In this document: piece after piece, positions 9,348 to 17,142 of the stretch
Layout: each line of letters begins with the position of its first letter
Position numbering within the stretch: position 1 is the first letter of the stretch
From: Nitratireductor thuwali
GTDB taxonomy: Bacteria > Pseudomonadota > Alphaproteobacteria > Rhizobiales > Rhizobiaceae
Direction: 5' to 3'
Length of the DNA: 64,000 nt
Assembly: GCF_036621415.1 (NCBI RefSeq)
Contig: NZ_CP030941.1
Location: forward strand, 3,656,001 to 3,720,000
The notes under the pieces: generated by a model
Database searches by the model: none
Seen by the model: only the letters and a program-made list of their open reading frames with translations
Told to the model about the DNA's origin: nothing
Translations under genes and position numbers: made by a program

Positions 9348-9545
9348 TCACGACCGGCTGTCGTCATTGCCAGGCTTGGCCGAGGGAATTCCTTCCTCGC
9401 GGCCGTCCGCCTCGCCGGCGCGCCGTGATCTTGCCTGCGCCTTTCGACGGGCCAGGTTGGCCCGCAGTTCAGCCGCCAGCCGCTCCGCGCGCCCGCCGTC
9501 CTTGCTGCTCGCCCTTTCGGGCTTTTCTTGGTCCTTGGCAGACAA
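9348..9545 (-). CDS. Small basic conserved hypothetical protein
   Basis: A 65-residue, charge-rich product read from a TTG start with GGAAGGAGCAGGAG ideally placed before it. It begins MSAKDQEKPERAS and has a helical RLAAELRANLARRKAQARSRR segment followed by an acidic tail. Similar small Arg-rich proteins lie beside murA in other rhizobia (from memory). No function can be proposed. The 102 bases between it and murA contain nothing else that I recognise. Confidence 0.6.
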   Translation of the reverse strand: MSAKDQEKPERASSKDGGRAERLAAELRANLARRKAQARSRRAGEADGREEGIPSAKPGNDDSRS

Positions 9546-9706
9546 TCTCCTGCTCCTTCCCGTGATGGCCGATCTGCAACGCGCCTGCGGCCAAAATACC
9601 CGTTCTTCGACATCGAGCTAGTGCTTGCGCTTGTTCATACGATATGGCAGAACGCCGCCGACTTACAGCGCACGCGTCGTTTCGAACGCGCATTGCGCGT
9701 TCGTAT

Positions 9707-9781
9707 GCTGCCGTAGCTCAGGGGTAGAGCACTCCCTTGGTAAGGGAGAGGCCGAGAGTTCAAATCTCTCCGGCAGCACCA
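9707..9781 (+). tRNA. tRNA-Thr (anticodon GGT)
   Basis: A complete 75-base cloverleaf including encoded CCA. The acceptor stem is GCTGCCG / CGGCAGC, the anticodon stem CTCCC / GGGAG surrounds TTGGTAA with anticodon GGT at 9739-9741, and the T arm is GAGAG-TTCAAAT-CTCTC. Its last 62 bases are repeated at 21331-21392, marking it as the integration site of the island that follows. The gene stays intact because the island restores the 3' end. Confidence 0.97.
9720..9781 (+). repeat. attL: 62-bp direct repeat within tRNA-Thr
   Basis: Bases 9720-9781 (D-loop to CCA end of the tRNA) are identical to 21331-21392; the sequences diverge immediately outside this block. With an integrase gene starting 97 bases downstream, this is the left attachment site. 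Confidence 0.93.
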
Positions 9782-9877
9782 TTTAGTTCCCTGTTTTCCT
9801 TCGCTTTTCAGAACTCGCTCTAGTTCGGAGAGCCTTGTCATCAGCTGCTGTCACAATGAGGTCACAGTGGGTGAATC

Positions 9878-10864
9878 ATGGCGAGCATTCGCAAGCGAAA
9901 TGGGAAGTGGCAGGTCCAGATTCGCAGGACCGGACAAAAAGCAGCTTGTAAGACCTTCCTGATGAGGGGCGACGCCCTTCAATGGGGACGAGAGCAGGAG
10001 GTTCAAGCTGATAGGACAGCACTGGCCGTCAACCCGTCGTTACTGCGGAGGACCACTTTGGCAAAGTTGGTCGAAAGGTATGTGAGGGAAATCACCCCTC
10101 GAAAGAAATCGGCTTTGGCTGAGGCCTACGTCCTGCAGGCTTTCAAAAGGCACCGCATTTGCAAACTGTCACTCAGCGACCTGACCTCATCTCACTTCTG
10201 CGAATACCGTGATGAGCGGCTAACCGTCTTAAGCCCTGCCGGCCTGAGGCGAGAGTTTGCCGTAATCAGAAACGTTCTTTCCGTAGCGCAGAGCGAATGG
10301 GGAATACCGCTCAAGGAAAATCCAGCCAAGAATGTGCAGCTCAAGGTCGGCGACAAGCGTCGAGATAGGCGCCTTCGGGGCGATGAACTCCAACGCCTCA
10401 TCAAAGCATCGAAGGAAACTCGAAATCCCTATTTGCTTTCCGTTTTTTTATTCGCCTTAGAAACCGGTATGCGCAGAGGCGAAATTCTTGGGATGGTCTG
10501 GAGGAACATCGACCTCCAACGCAGGTTCGTGAAGATCCTAGAGACGAAGAACGGGCATCCTCGCATCATTCCTTTGACTGCGGCAGCAATTTCACTTCTC
10601 GCAAGGCACACGCGGGAGAGCGACAGAGTTTTTCCGACCACCGGCAATGCGTTGCGCTTAGCTTGGGAGAGATTGACCAAGCGGGCAGGGATAGAGGATC
10701 TTCATTTTCACGACTTGCGTCACGAGGCGATCAGCCGATTCTTCGAAAGAGGACTGACTGTCCCCGAAGTCGCTTCGATAAGCGGTCACCGTGACCCGCG
10801 TATGCTTTTGCGATACGCTCACGCTGATCAGCAACGGTTGTTGGAAAAACTCGATAAGAATTAG
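9878..10864 (+). CDS. int: Tyrosine recombinase / island integrase
   Basis: A 328-residue integrase with an N-terminal arm-binding-like region (SIRKRNGKWQVQIRR), a SAM-like core-binding domain (about 60-150) and the catalytic domain. The catalytic residues are R199 (TGMRRGE), K224, H278 and R281 (HFHDLRHEA), H304 (SGHRD) and nucleophile Y313 (LLRYAH). It starts 96 bases after the tRNA-Thr target and reads into the island, as is usual for tRNA-site integrases. All catalytic residues are intact, so the enzyme may be active. No excisionase was recognised. Confidence 0.95.
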   Translation: MASIRKRNGKWQVQIRRTGQKAACKTFLMRGDALQWGREQEVQADRTALAVNPSLLRRTTLAKLVERYVREITPRKKSALAEAYVLQAFKRHRICKLSLSDLTSSHFCEYRDERLTVLSPAGLRREFAVIRNVLSVAQSEWGIPLKENPAKNVQLKVGDKRRDRRLRGDELQRLIKASKETRNPYLLSVFLFALETGMRRGEILGMVWRNIDLQRRFVKILETKNGHPRIIPLTAAAISLLARHTRESDRVFPTTGNALRLAWERLTKRAGIEDLHFHDLRHEAISRFFERGLTVPEVASISGHRDPRMLLRYAHADQQRLLEKLDKN

Positions 10865-10873
10865 GGGAGGTCA

Positions 10874-11320
10874 ATGCGTTATCGCAACGCTTGTTCCTGC
10901 GGCTATCAGCTCACTCTTGTCGGGTTGTGCGATCAACCGTGACGGGTTCGTGACGCCGGGGGTGGTCGGGAGCCCCGCTTGGAACACGTTCGGCCTGAAG
11001 CGGACATTGAAATATATTGCGACCCGACGGCCACGTTCGAGCTCTGCCTGAAATGGGACAGAGCAGTAGACAAGCCCGCAACCGAGAAAGTTCGGAGCGC
11101 AATTGGCAAAGCCCTCATTCGCCGAGGGGAAAGTCCCTTTACCTGCCACAGCCCGACCGCTGACGCGATCCGTTCAACCAGATCAGCCGTGCAGGTGGAC
11201 AGCCCATTGACCACCCACGGGTCAGGCGAAATAAGGCCCCGTACTCCGCTCACCAGCCGCCAGAAAACCGTTATCTGTGTTGGGCGCGAAAGGGGCGGAT
11301 TTGGCACGAGTGTAAGGTGA
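10874..11320 (+). pseudogene. Frameshifted small lipoprotein-like gene
   Basis: A GGGGAGG ribosome-binding site precedes ATG at 10874, but that frame stops after about 22 codons. One frame over, the translation reads IATLVPAAISSLLSGCAINR, a convincing lipoprotein signal with a Cys. From about 10979 the original frame becomes open again (LEHVRPEADIEIYCDPTATF) to a stop at 11320. Two compensating indels in one small secreted-protein gene would explain this. Alternatively these are unrelated short frames. No function is assigned. The following 11321-11499 holds nothing I recognise. Confidence 0.35.
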
Positions 11321-11499
11321 CTTGCCGCTAACCGACCTAGCATTGAATTTAACCCAACGGGCCCCAACTGAACGATGTTCCCGTAATGGCTCATAATCGG
11401 CCTGCTGGGAGCAGTTTATCGTTTTCGGCTGCCCAATGCCTGAAACTACCAAATGCCTCTCAGTGGTCGCGTATGGTGCCTTTACGGGCATTCGGAACC

Positions 11500-13128
11500 T
11501 CATCTCAGGAATTGATGGCGCCAGCCCCAATCTTCTCCTTGGATTCGGATGAAATCCAGCCTCCTTTGGCGATAGGCCTCGTATGCGGGTTGCATTTCCA
11601 AGTTCGTTATGTGGTCTTCGTAGTCGAGAGCTCCTGCGTTCTGAGCGGCGTCTGCATATCGCTCAAAATTGTCAAAGCCAAGCGCCCTCACCAATCCTTG
11701 ATCGTGGGGAAGCTGAGGGAACAGTGTCTCGTCTGCGGCAATCTCGATGTTTGCTCCCATGATGTCTCTGTAGGCACCTGACATGGCCTCCCGTAACGCA
11801 TCTTGTTGCCCATCCATCACGATGAAGCTGTCATGCACTGGAAGAGCGAGATTTCCGTCCGCCCTCATTCGGATCATCACCCGTTCAGCAATGTCCGAGT
11901 CGAGCCGTTGCAGTTGTATGCCAATTCCGCTGCGAAAATACGCTGCTATAGGTTGGTGTCGCTGTTCGAGTGCTTCGAGAAGTGTCCGCCAATCCCATCC
12001 TGGAGGACGAGAGGCTACCAGTGGTGCTCGGATATGTCCTCGGGCATTGATAATCTTGAACAGGGTCTTTTTCAGGAGGCCCCTATATTCCTGGGGAACC
12101 CCTTCAACGGCGTAGGCATCACCCTCCAGCTGGCGACCCTCCCTTGCATAAAGCATGGCGATTTGCATGTTGGAGTAATCCAACTCGGCAGTGGTGTAGC
12201 CGTTGATGGTGAGGAACTTGCGGTAGCGACCGGGGATACCTTGCCACCAGCCCCCATAGAAGCGACCTCCGTTCTCGAATGTCCCGTTGTTGAACACGCG
12301 ATAGAGTTTTCTTCGAAAGAAAAGGTCGATCTCACGGCGGTGTGGCTTTGGATCGTTGAACTCGTCCCGCGCTTCGTCGGGGGTTCCTGTAAGCTGCCGG
12401 AAGTCATCGTCGGGAATGAGAAGATCAATCCAGTGATCATTTAGAAAGCCGTTGATGCGCTCAAGGCGCTCCTCCATCGCTCTGGTTTCGGCCGTGGGTG
12501 GAAAGTCAATGAACGGTCGTGGCCCTCCCTCGCCCTGTCGTTCAGCTCGAAGTCGAACGGAAGGGGCCTCATGCTCTTCAAAGAGAAGGGAAGCCCAAGG
12601 AGAATGGGGGTTATTCTCCAAAGTGTTCATAGTAAGACGTGGTGGTTCATTGTTAATGTGGGCCTCAGGTTGGGCATCAAGTGCCACCGTCTCTAGCTCC
12701 CGGATCAGTCGTTCCGTTGGTCTGAACCTTGTTGGGTGGCCAATATTTGCTAAGTGATCAAAATTCCCTCCTCTATGTTCAATGTACGAAGGTTCTTGCT
12801 GATGTAAGAAGCGCACAACACTTCTTACGTTTCTTAAGTCTAACCTTTGTGGATTGTAAGGGCCCGAGCGGTAGGGGTTACTATTGAGCGGAATTATTAC
12901 GTAACGATTGAAATCAACGAGGTGCGTTTGAAAGAGGTTGGCTAGAACCACATTTAGGGTGTTCCTAATTTTTGTGACCGTATCTCTCCTGGGTCGCCTG
13001 CCTTCAGCTCGCAGAATGTCCCCTGTCATTGTTTCCAGGTATTCACGGAATCCTTCTCGAAGTACGAACCCTTGCCTGAGCCATCTTGCATGGCTGAAGT
13101 TGTCAACGTTTGGGGCGCGGTAGGGCAT
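11500..13128 (-). CDS. Divergent family A DNA polymerase-like protein
   Basis: A 542-residue protein of no named family that I recognise. Three blocks in the right order match the polymerase core of family A enzymes: motif A ELDYSNMQIAMLYA (D317, compare DYSQIELR), a finger-helix block YRGLLKKTLFKIINA (R349, K353/K354, F357) and motif C LALPVHDSFIV (H432-D433, compare QVHDELV). A GRFYGGWWQGIP block (289-299) precedes motif A. No 3'-5' or 5'-3' exonuclease motif is seen; the first 290 residues are unassigned. It stands alone on the minus strand of the island. Polymerase activity, template type and role (repair, defence or element replication) are inferences. Confidence 0.65.
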   Translation of the reverse strand: MPYRAPNVDNFSHARWLRQGFVLREGFREYLETMTGDILRAEGRRPRRDTVTKIRNTLNVVLANLFQTHLVDFNRYVIIPLNSNPYRSGPYNPQRLDLRNVRSVVRFLHQQEPSYIEHRGGNFDHLANIGHPTRFRPTERLIRELETVALDAQPEAHINNEPPRLTMNTLENNPHSPWASLLFEEHEAPSVRLRAERQGEGGPRPFIDFPPTAETRAMEERLERINGFLNDHWIDLLIPDDDFRQLTGTPDEARDEFNDPKPHRREIDLFFRRKLYRVFNNGTFENGGRFYGGWWQGIPGRYRKFLTINGYTTAELDYSNMQIAMLYAREGRQLEGDAYAVEGVPQEYRGLLKKTLFKIINARGHIRAPLVASRPPGWDWRTLLEALEQRHQPIAAYFRSGIGIQLQRLDSDIAERVMIRMRADGNLALPVHDSFIVMDGQQDALREAMSGAYRDIMGANIEIAADETLFPQLPHDQGLVRALGFDNFERYADAAQNAGALDYEDHITNLEMQPAYEAYRQRRLDFIRIQGEDWGWRHQFLR

Positions 13129-13391
13129 GCGAGGATCACAAAACTCCCGATCAGGCGGTTATTGAACCCCATTTTCGATGCATGACAAGCCGGTTGGAAA
13201 TCAAAGCGTGCGCACTTTTGGACTCCGAAACGTTCGAGTTGTCGTGGCCCTGAAGCTGCTTAGTGCGCCGTTGTGGGATGACTGTACTGTCCAACAACCC
13301 CGCTTCAGTCACTTTTCGAACGGCATCCATTTGCTTTTCCAAGCGCCCTAAGCTGTAATCTGGCCCAGCGTTAGAAACGCGGGCGGGCAAA

Positions 13392-14807
13392 ATGCGTATG
13401 AAATTAAACTCTGTGGTCCAGTGCATGGTCATGCTCTTTGTCAGCACTGCCGGGGCGAGTGCCAACTTCGCCAGATCCCAACAATGGTTCGATGCTCAGC
13501 CATACTCGATCAAGGAACAGCTACAATATGATCTTGTGGTAACAGGGCACTACCGTGGCTTCGTCGATGCGGAGTTCGGGATGCAAACATATAAGGCCCT
13601 GATTGCCTTCGAAGAACTCTCTGGCCTCAATCCCGATGGGGTACTCACACAATCTGAGTACAGTCGACTGCGCAGGCGAGCTCAAGAGCTGGTTCGTGCT
13701 TACGGATTTGCTGTTCAACGGGATCCCAAGACCGGCTTTGAAGGCCCGGTTCCTGTCGGACTACTCAGCAACCGTGAAGATCTAGAAGCAGGAACACGGT
13801 GGTTCACTTCGAACGACGGCATTGTGATCGAGACAGTTATTTTCCCTGAATGGAGCACACCATATTATCATCTTTATGGCGCACTTCCTTCTGCGAAGGG
13901 CCTTGGTGAACCAACCTACAAGAAATTTGAGCATGATTGGTTCGTAATCTCGGGAGAGGGTAGCGGCACCAGCTACTATGCCTTGGTGCGGCGAAATGGC
14001 CCGTTCAACTCCGGCTTCATTCTTCGGTGGCGTGACGAAATGGAGGATCGAGCGGTGCCGCTGACCGCCTACTTAGCTTCAAGCGTCAAATTCTTTCGGC
14101 CGGTTCTCCCAAACAAGCCGGAGGAAACCGAACAGTCCGTCAAAGGTGAGCCGTCGGAAGCTTCTGATGAACTTCCAAAGGGGTCTTTTTCCGGCAGCGG
14201 ATTTTTTGTCTCGACCACTGGGCTGATCTTGACCAACTACCATGTTGTTGAAGATTGCACGGCGATCAGCGTGACCAACAAGGGCAGTGCGGAAGTCCTT
14301 CGGGTGAATGAAGAGGCTGATCTTGCTGCGATTCTGGTCAAGGAGCCCGGAAAGGTCCAAACCGCGATTTTCGCAGAAGAACCGCCACCGCTCGGTGGTT
14401 CGGTCATTGCAGGCGGATACCCGCTGTCTGATCTAGTAGCTGATGATTTCACCGTATCGTTCGGTAAGGTGACCGGCAGACGAGGCATCTTGGGGGATGA
14501 GACAAAGTTTTCAATGTCGCTTCCCGTCCAGCCTGGGAACTCAGGGGGGCCAGTGGTCGGCTCTGACGGCCGAATTGTGGGTGTTATGGTGGGCAAGTTG
14601 AACGAGAGAATGATGCTTGATCTTGTTGGCAGCACAGGAGCCAATTTCAGCTTCGCAATCGATGGAGCTCTGGCCAAGGATTTTCTCTCTCCGTTTAGGA
14701 TAATGACGAATAATCCAGCAGTGCGGAGCGCGACGCAGTTCTCCGATGTGGAGGTCGTGTCTAATTTGGAACCGTACACGGTTCAGGTGGTCTGTACCCG
14801 CGAATAG
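13392..14807 (+). CDS. Exported trypsin-like serine protease with peptidoglycan-binding-like domain
   Basis: A 471-residue protein with a signal peptide (residues 1-24, ending ASA), a PGB-like region (about 41-93, YRGFVDAEFGMQTYKALIAFEE and LNPDGVLT), a linker domain, and a C-terminal chymotrypsin-fold protease from about 262. The catalytic triad is H284 (LTNYHVVED), D310 (EEADLAAIL) and S384 (QPGNSGGPV). It is DegP-like in the protease core but has no PDZ domain. It lies alone on the plus strand within the island, preceded by a 263-base gap that probably holds its promoter. Periplasmic action on envelope proteins is likely; a protective role is speculation. Confidence 0.85.
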   Translation: MRMKLNSVVQCMVMLFVSTAGASANFARSQQWFDAQPYSIKEQLQYDLVVTGHYRGFVDAEFGMQTYKALIAFEELSGLNPDGVLTQSEYSRLRRRAQELVRAYGFAVQRDPKTGFEGPVPVGLLSNREDLEAGTRWFTSNDGIVIETVIFPEWSTPYYHLYGALPSAKGLGEPTYKKFEHDWFVISGEGSGTSYYALVRRNGPFNSGFILRWRDEMEDRAVPLTAYLASSVKFFRPVLPNKPEETEQSVKGEPSEASDELPKGSFSGSGFFVSTTGLILTNYHVVEDCTAISVTNKGSAEVLRVNEEADLAAILVKEPGKVQTAIFAEEPPPLGGSVIAGGYPLSDLVADDFTVSFGKVTGRRGILGDETKFSMSLPVQPGNSGGPVVGSDGRIVGVMVGKLNERMMLDLVGSTGANFSFAIDGALAKDFLSPFRIMTNNPAVRSATQFSDVEVVSNLEPYTVQVVCTRE

Positions 14808-14980
14808 GGACCTTCCAGCGGACACGTCCGTTATAGCGACGCGTCAGCCAACTCCTCACGTCAGACCAACAGCGCCTCTCACTGTGTCATTGCGCATTCC
14901 CGGCAAGACTTCTGCGCCTCGGTGATTGTGGCCTGTTATCGCCAACTGCTTGTCTATGGTGAGCGACAAGCTGAAGCCGT

Positions 14981-15242
14981 TCAGGTCGTGTAGTTCCACG
15001 GCATGAGTGCATCGATTTCGCTGCTCGGCCAGCCGTTAGCAATGCGCTCGAGCGTTTGGGCGAATGCCAACCCGATGGGCGACGGCCGAGACGTTTGCGC
15101 CAGGCTCCAGTGCCTCTGCGACAAGCTGCGCCTTGAACGCATCCGACCAACGCGGACGAAGTTGCCGTGGGACACCCTCGAGGCGATCAGCAACCGCTAC
15201 GATCATGTGAAATGTTCTAGCTTCAGAACCAGGCGCAGACAC
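14981..15242 (-). pseudogene. IS66-family remnant (orfA start fused to transposase C-terminus)
   Basis: The minus strand first reads LRPRWSDAFKAQLVAEALEP and VSAVAHRVGI, the N-terminus of an IS66 TnpA-type protein. In the adjacent frame it continues as TLERIANGWPSSEIDALMPW, the characteristic C-terminal end of the IS66 TnpC transposase. The roughly 2 kb that should lie between them is missing and the join is out of frame. It is therefore an inactive scar left by internal deletion. I did not identify terminal inverted repeats. Confidence 0.7.
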
Positions 15243-15652
15243 AGAAGCTCACAGCAGCTCATCGTGTCCGCCCATGATATCGACCGCTCGCCCTCTTCGC
15301 CAGACGGGTCTCCATGCCGCTTACTGTCTATAACCCGATGCAGGTATAGAGTTAAAAGTTAACAGGTTCAGAAATTCAAAACCGGTGGGGGGCGTGTATG
15401 CGGGCTGGGCACCCCTCCCCACGGCGCTTGCCTGCCCCATGGCCGTTGGTCCGAGGCCAGGGAGGCGCTTCAAAAGCGTCCCGGATCCTGTTGTTACGGA
15501 ATAGCCCGAGAAGGGTTGCAGCCGCCCTTCTTGTGCATGGTGTTCAAAAAACCCTGTGAACATCTGATACGCAAGGCCGTTGATTTTTCAGCTCTTGCCA
15601 AGCCGATTCTGCTTGTTCATAAAACAGATGTTTTTCGAACATGGAGGATATC
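15243..15652. other. Gene-free, structured leader before the serine recombinase
   Basis: No convincing gene is present. The segment includes a G/C-rich stretch (about 15380-15480) with a hairpin GGGAGGCGCTT-CAA-AAGCGTCC (15460-15481), and two TGTTC...GAACA dyads close to the recombinase gene (listed separately). It may be the promoter and recombination-site region of the recombinase. A minus-strand open frame here (15321-15563) has no coding character and was not accepted. Confidence 0.4.
15541..15641. promoter_or_regulatory. Candidate res-like site: two TGTTC...GAACA dyads
   Basis: TGTTC (15541-15545) pairs with GAACA (15558-15562), and TGTTC (15614-15618) pairs with GAACA (15637-15641). 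Resolvases bind inverted half-sites in several subsites just upstream of their gene, and these dyads lie directly before the recombinase start. Their spacers differ (12 and 18 bases), as res subsites often do. The half-site sequence is not one I can match to a known res family. Confidence 0.35.
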
Positions 15653-16240
15653 ATGAAACGAGCCGCTCTATATCTGAGAGTGAGCACCAAAGAGCAGACG
15701 ACACAGAACCAGCGAATAGAGCTTGAACGTGTAGCTGAAGCCAAAGGCTGGCGCATTGTGTCTGTGTTCGAAGACGACGGCATCAGCGGCGCGAAAGGCA
15801 GAGACAAGCGGCCATCATTCGACCATGCGCTGAAGGATGCAGTCAGAGCCAAGCTCGACGTGCTGATGGCATGGGATGTATCTAGGCTTGGAAGAAGCCT
15901 TGCCGGATTAGTGCAAACCCTGGACGATCTTCATGCCAATGGAGTGGACCTCTACCTCCACCAGCAGGCAATCGACACTACCACGCCTTCTGGGAAGGCA
16001 ATGTTCCAGATGTGTGGTGTCTTTGCGGAATTCGAGCGTTCCATGATAAGTGAACGCGTACGAGCGGGGTTATCTAGGGCAGCGAGCAATGGAACGAAAC
16101 TAGGAAGACCGATAGCTGTTGCGAATTTGAAGGAAATTCAGCGAGAGCGTGAAGAAGGCAAGAGCATTAGGAGGATCGCCGCAAATCACGCCTTATCAGT
16201 GGGTACCGTTCATCGGCTATTGAAGACTATCTCGGGATAG
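15653..16240 (+). CDS. Serine recombinase (resolvase/invertase family)
   Basis: A 195-residue small serine recombinase. The catalytic domain begins ALYLRVSTKEQT (nucleophile S11), with DDGISGAKGRDKRPSFDHAL, a WDVSRLGRSLAGLV block carrying catalytic Arg residues, and FAEFERSMISERVRAGL forming the long E helix. A C-terminal helix-turn-helix ends RRIAANHALSVGTVHRLL. The start at 15653 is set by GGAGG five bases upstream; an earlier in-frame ATG at 15641 lacks a site. It lies 86 bases upstream of the methylase operon in the same direction. It could be an island resolvase or an invertase controlling expression (inference). Confidence 0.92.
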   Translation: MKRAALYLRVSTKEQTTQNQRIELERVAEAKGWRIVSVFEDDGISGAKGRDKRPSFDHALKDAVRAKLDVLMAWDVSRLGRSLAGLVQTLDDLHANGVDLYLHQQAIDTTTPSGKAMFQMCGVFAEFERSMISERVRAGLSRAASNGTKLGRPIAVANLKEIQREREEGKSIRRIAANHALSVGTVHRLLKTISG

Positions 16241-16326
16241 CCCGATGGTGATGGAGGGTGCTGTGACCATTGCACGGCACGAAGCCATGACCTATCGTGC
16301 CCACAAGTGGAGACCGAGGGGGCTAG

Positions 16327-17142
16327 ATGAGCAAAAGGCCATTGCTGCGATGGGCGGGCAGCAAGAGGAGTAGCATCGAAAGTTTGCTTTCTTGGATGCC
16401 AAGCCAAATTCAGACCTATATAGAGCCGTTCTGCGGATCTGCCGCTATTTCCTTTCATGTAAATGCGAAGATTTGTGTCCTTTCCGACATAAACGAAAGG
16501 CTTATTAATTTTTATGAGCAATGCAGGGATTCTAGTTCAGAGCTATACGCAGAATATCGATCCTTGGAGACGAATAAAGAAGCCTATTACACCATTCGAG
16601 ATAAGTTCAACAACGAGAAGGATGATTTCGTTTCGGCCGTTTATTTCTATTATCTAAACAGAAATTGCTTTAACGGGCTATATAGGACCAACAAGAACGG
16701 AGAGTTCAATGTTCCGTATTCGGATTCTCGCATAGGTAGTCCCCTTAGCCGAGAGGAATTCGTTTCGTTGTGCGCAAGGTTGAAGCGATTTATCCTCAGA
16801 AAAGGAGATTTCGAGGCGACAGTGAATGATTTTCTTGGGCCGGAAAGCTTCTTTTTTATCGACCCTCCTTATGCTGTCTCCCGTCGCGCGCCTTTCACCG
16901 AATATGATGCCAAAGACTTCAATGCCGCGGATTTAAATCGCTTGCTGAAATGTTTGGAAGCTATCGACGACAGCGGCGGCAAGTTCCTTTTTACCTACGA
17001 TGGCGCCTCGGAGGCGAAACTATTGCAACGCCCGTCGTGGTCAATAGCAAGCGTGAGGGTCCGTCGGAACATTTCTGGCTTCGCTGGAGGCCGACGTAGC
17101 GCTTCTGAGATAGTCATTTCCAATTATCGGCTCGACAGCTAA
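16327..17142 (+). CDS. Dam-type DNA adenine methyltransferase (MethyltransfD12 family)
   Basis: A 271-residue N6-adenine methylase of the alpha/D12 class. It has the N-terminal LLRWAGSKR, SAM-binding EPFCGSAA (33-40), D54 in VLSDINERL, the target-recognition block NRNCFNGLYRTNKNGEFNVP and catalytic IDPPY (D179-Y182). All motifs are intact. GATC is the usual target of the family, but specificity cannot be read here. It is the first gene of a four-gene overlapping operon; its stop and the next start share TAATG. No cognate restriction enzyme of a known fold is adjacent, so it is either solitary or provides self-marking for the downstream genes. Confidence 0.9.
   Translation: MSKRPLLRWAGSKRSSIESLLSWMPSQIQTYIEPFCGSAAISFHVNAKICVLSDINERLINFYEQCRDSSSELYAEYRSLETNKEAYYTIRDKFNNEKDDFVSAVYFYYLNRNCFNGLYRTNKNGEFNVPYSDSRIGSPLSREEFVSLCARLKRFILRKGDFEATVNDFLGPESFFFIDPPYAVSRRAPFTEYDAKDFNAADLNRLLKCLEAIDDSGGKFLFTYDGASEAKLLQRPSWSIASVRVRRNISGFAGGRRSASEIVISNYRLDS

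Noticed and set aside
15321..15563. 80-residue minus-strand open frame before the serine recombinase
   Set aside because: Gly/Pro/Thr-rich translation, no ribosome-binding site and no recognised domain; the segment is better seen as a non-coding structured region.
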